The translations under genes and the position numbers were made by a program. Below the pieces are notes generated by a model that searched no databases, had not been told where the DNA came from, and saw nothing but the letters and a program-made list of their open reading frames with translations. A DNA stretch of 6,257 nucleotides from an uncultured Burkholderiales bacterium. Lineage in GTDB: Bacteria; Pseudomonadota; Gammaproteobacteria; Burkholderiales; Burkholderiaceae. This document shows positions 5,051 to 6,257 of this stretch, piece after piece (position 1 is the first letter of the stretch; every line of letters starts with the position of its first letter). Location of the stretch: positions 1 through 6,257 of the forward strand of contig CALBEV010000152.1 in the NCBI GenBank assembly GCA_937891045.1, given 5' to 3'.

Positions 5051-6257
5051 ATGTTTTACCCTCAAGAATTCGATGTGATCGTGGTCGGTGGCGGCCATGC
5101 CGGAACCGAAGCCGCGCTGGCGTCCGCCCGCATGGGCTGCACAACGTTGCTGTTGTCGCACAACATCGAGACGCTGGGGCAGATGAGCTGCAACCCTTCG
5201 ATCGGCGGCATTGGCAAAGGCCATTTGGTCAAAGAAGTCGATGCTTTGGGTGGGGCCATGGCGTTGGCCACCGACGAGGCAGGTATCCAATTTCGCATCC
5301 TCAATTCATCCAAAGGCCCAGCCGTGCGGGCCACGCGGGCGCAAGCCGACCGCATTTTGTACAAAGCCGCCATCCGTGGTTTGCTGGAGAACCAGCCCAA
5401 TCTCTGGCTGTTTCAACAAGCTGTGGACGACCTGATGGTCGAAGGCGACCGGGTGGTGGGCGCGGTCACGCAGGTCGGCATTCGGTTCCGCTCGCGCACC
5501 GTGGTGCTGACGGCCGGCACTTTTCTGGACGGCAAGATCCATGTGGGCTTGCAAAACTATGCCGCAGGCAGGGCCGGTGATCCTCCAGCTTTGAGCTTGT
5601 CTGCACGCTTGAAAGAACTCAAGCTGCCGCAAGGACGCCTGAAGACGGGCACACCACCGCGCTTGGATGGCCGGACCATTGATTTCAGCCAATGCGCAGA
5701 GCAGCCCGGCGACGGTGTGCCTGGCGGCATGAACCCGGACGCTGGCGTGCCCGTATTCAGTTTTATGGGCAACGCGGGCATGCACCCGCAGCAGGTGCCG
5801 TGCTGGATCACCCACACCAACGAACGCACACACGAGATCATCCGATCCGGCTTTGACCGTAGCCCCATGTTCACCGGCAAGATCGAGGGCGTGGGCCCGC
5901 GTTACTGCCCCAGCGTGGAAGACAAGGTCAACCGGTTTGCCGACAAGGACAGCCACCAGATTTTTCTGGAGCCCGAAGGCCTGACCACACACGAGTACTA
6001 CCCCAACGGCATATCGACCAGCTTGCCGTTTGACATCCAATACGACTTGGTGCGCTCGATGAAGGGGCTTGAAAACTGCCACATCTTGCGCCCCGGTTAC
6101 GCCATTGAATACGACTACTTTGACCCGCGCTCCCTGAAAAACAGCTTTGAGACGCGCCAAATCAACGGCCTGTTCTTTGCTGGCCAAATCAACGGTACCA
6201 CCGGTTACGAAGAGGCGGCCGCACAAGGCCTGTTTGCCGGCATCAACGCTGCCCTTC
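5051..6257 (+). CDS. mnmG: tRNA uridine-5-carboxymethylaminomethyl modification enzyme MnmG (GidA), 3' end outside window
   Basis: FAD-dependent partner of the GTPase MnmE; together they install the (carboxymethyl)aminomethyl group on the wobble uridine (U34) of several tRNAs, supporting decoding accuracy. The first 402 residues are present of a protein usually about 630-660 long. The start [20 protein letters not shown] matches the usual N-terminus, with the FAD motif GGGHAG at 13-18. [13 protein letters not shown] (46-58) holds C47, equivalent to the E. coli catalytic cysteine, and RYCPS holds C286, equivalent to E. coli C277. The nine-residue shift is explained by a longer segment around [13 protein letters not shown]. 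Further family blocks: [13 protein letters not shown] (89-101), KTGTPPR (198-204) and [16 protein letters not shown] (378-393). GGCGGA lies six bases before the ATG. All expected residues in the visible part are intact. It is divergent from gdhA; the gene downstream cannot be seen. Confidence 0.98.
   Translation, partial: MFYPQEFDVIVVGGGHAGTEAALASARMGCTTLLLSHNIETLGQMSCNPSIGGIGKGHLVKEVDALGGAMALATDEAGIQFRILNSSKGPAVRATRAQADRILYKAAIRGLLENQPNLWLFQQAVDDLMVEGDRVVGAVTQVGIRFRSRTVVLTAGTFLDGKIHVGLQNYAAGRAGDPPALSLSARLKELKLPQGRLKTGTPPRLDGRTIDFSQCAEQPGDGVPGGMNPDAGVPVFSFMGNAGMHPQQVPCWITHTNERTHEIIRSGFDRSPMFTGKIEGVGPRYCPSVEDKVNRFADKDSHQIFLEPEGLTTHEYYPNGISTSLPFDIQYDLVRSMKGLENCHILRPGYAIEYDYFDPRSLKNSFETRQINGLFFAGQINGTTGYEEAAAQGLFAGINAAL

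Noticed and set aside
5306..6226. A 306-codon minus-strand open frame opposite mnmG
   Set aside because: It is a shadow of mnmG, whose plus-strand protein is intact and unmistakable; the minus-strand translation shows no recognisable domain and has no supporting ribosome binding site.
1..6257. Mobile element, phage, CRISPR or toxin-antitoxin content
   Set aside because: All sequence outside short control regions is accounted for by four metabolic, regulatory or housekeeping genes; no terminal repeats, transposase motifs, repeat-spacer arrays or small paired genes were seen.

Overview
The window reads as ordinary chromosomal DNA of a betaproteobacterium, most likely Burkholderiales and probably Comamonadaceae. 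This rests on protein character (a fused indolepyruvate:ferredoxin oxidoreductase, a Burkholderiales-looking MnmG and glutamate dehydrogenase) and on moderately high GC with a C/G bias at third codon positions. Genus is not resolvable by eye. No RNA gene, insertion sequence, CRISPR array, phage gene or attachment site was seen.

Layout, left to right. (1) 1-2836, minus strand: an uninterrupted 945-codon reading frame, running off the left edge, for the fused alpha/beta-type indolepyruvate ferredoxin oxidoreductase. (2) 2837-2955: a short divergent control region. (3) 2956-3423, plus strand: an Lrp/AsnC-family regulator, best started at TTG. (4) 3424-3482: a convergent gap with a hairpin but no U-tract. 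(5) 3483-4793, minus strand: a complete 436-residue glutamate dehydrogenase. (6) 4794-5050: a divergent control region with a credible gdhA promoter, a perfect 15-bp palindrome just after the predicted transcription start, and palindromes/hairpins before mnmG. (7) 5051-6257, plus strand: the first 402 residues of MnmG (GidA), running off the right edge.

How the genes fit together. The 2-oxoacid oxidoreductase takes transaminated aromatic amino acids to acyl-CoA and reduced ferredoxin. Glutamate dehydrogenase regenerates 2-oxoglutarate, the usual amino acceptor in such transaminations. An amino-acid-responsive Lrp-type regulator lies between them, divergent from one and convergent with the other. 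A small amino-acid catabolism neighbourhood controlled by the Lrp protein is therefore a reasonable inference, and the 15-bp palindrome before gdhA has the length and symmetry of Lrp-family operators. mnmG is a tRNA-modification housekeeping gene and probably an unrelated neighbour.

I see no sign of an undescribed system. The points worth a second look are regulatory: the gdhA operator candidate, the symmetric element over the mnmG -35 region, the mnmG leader hairpin, the TTG start of the regulator, and a perfect palindrome inside the inter-domain linker of the oxidoreductase gene.
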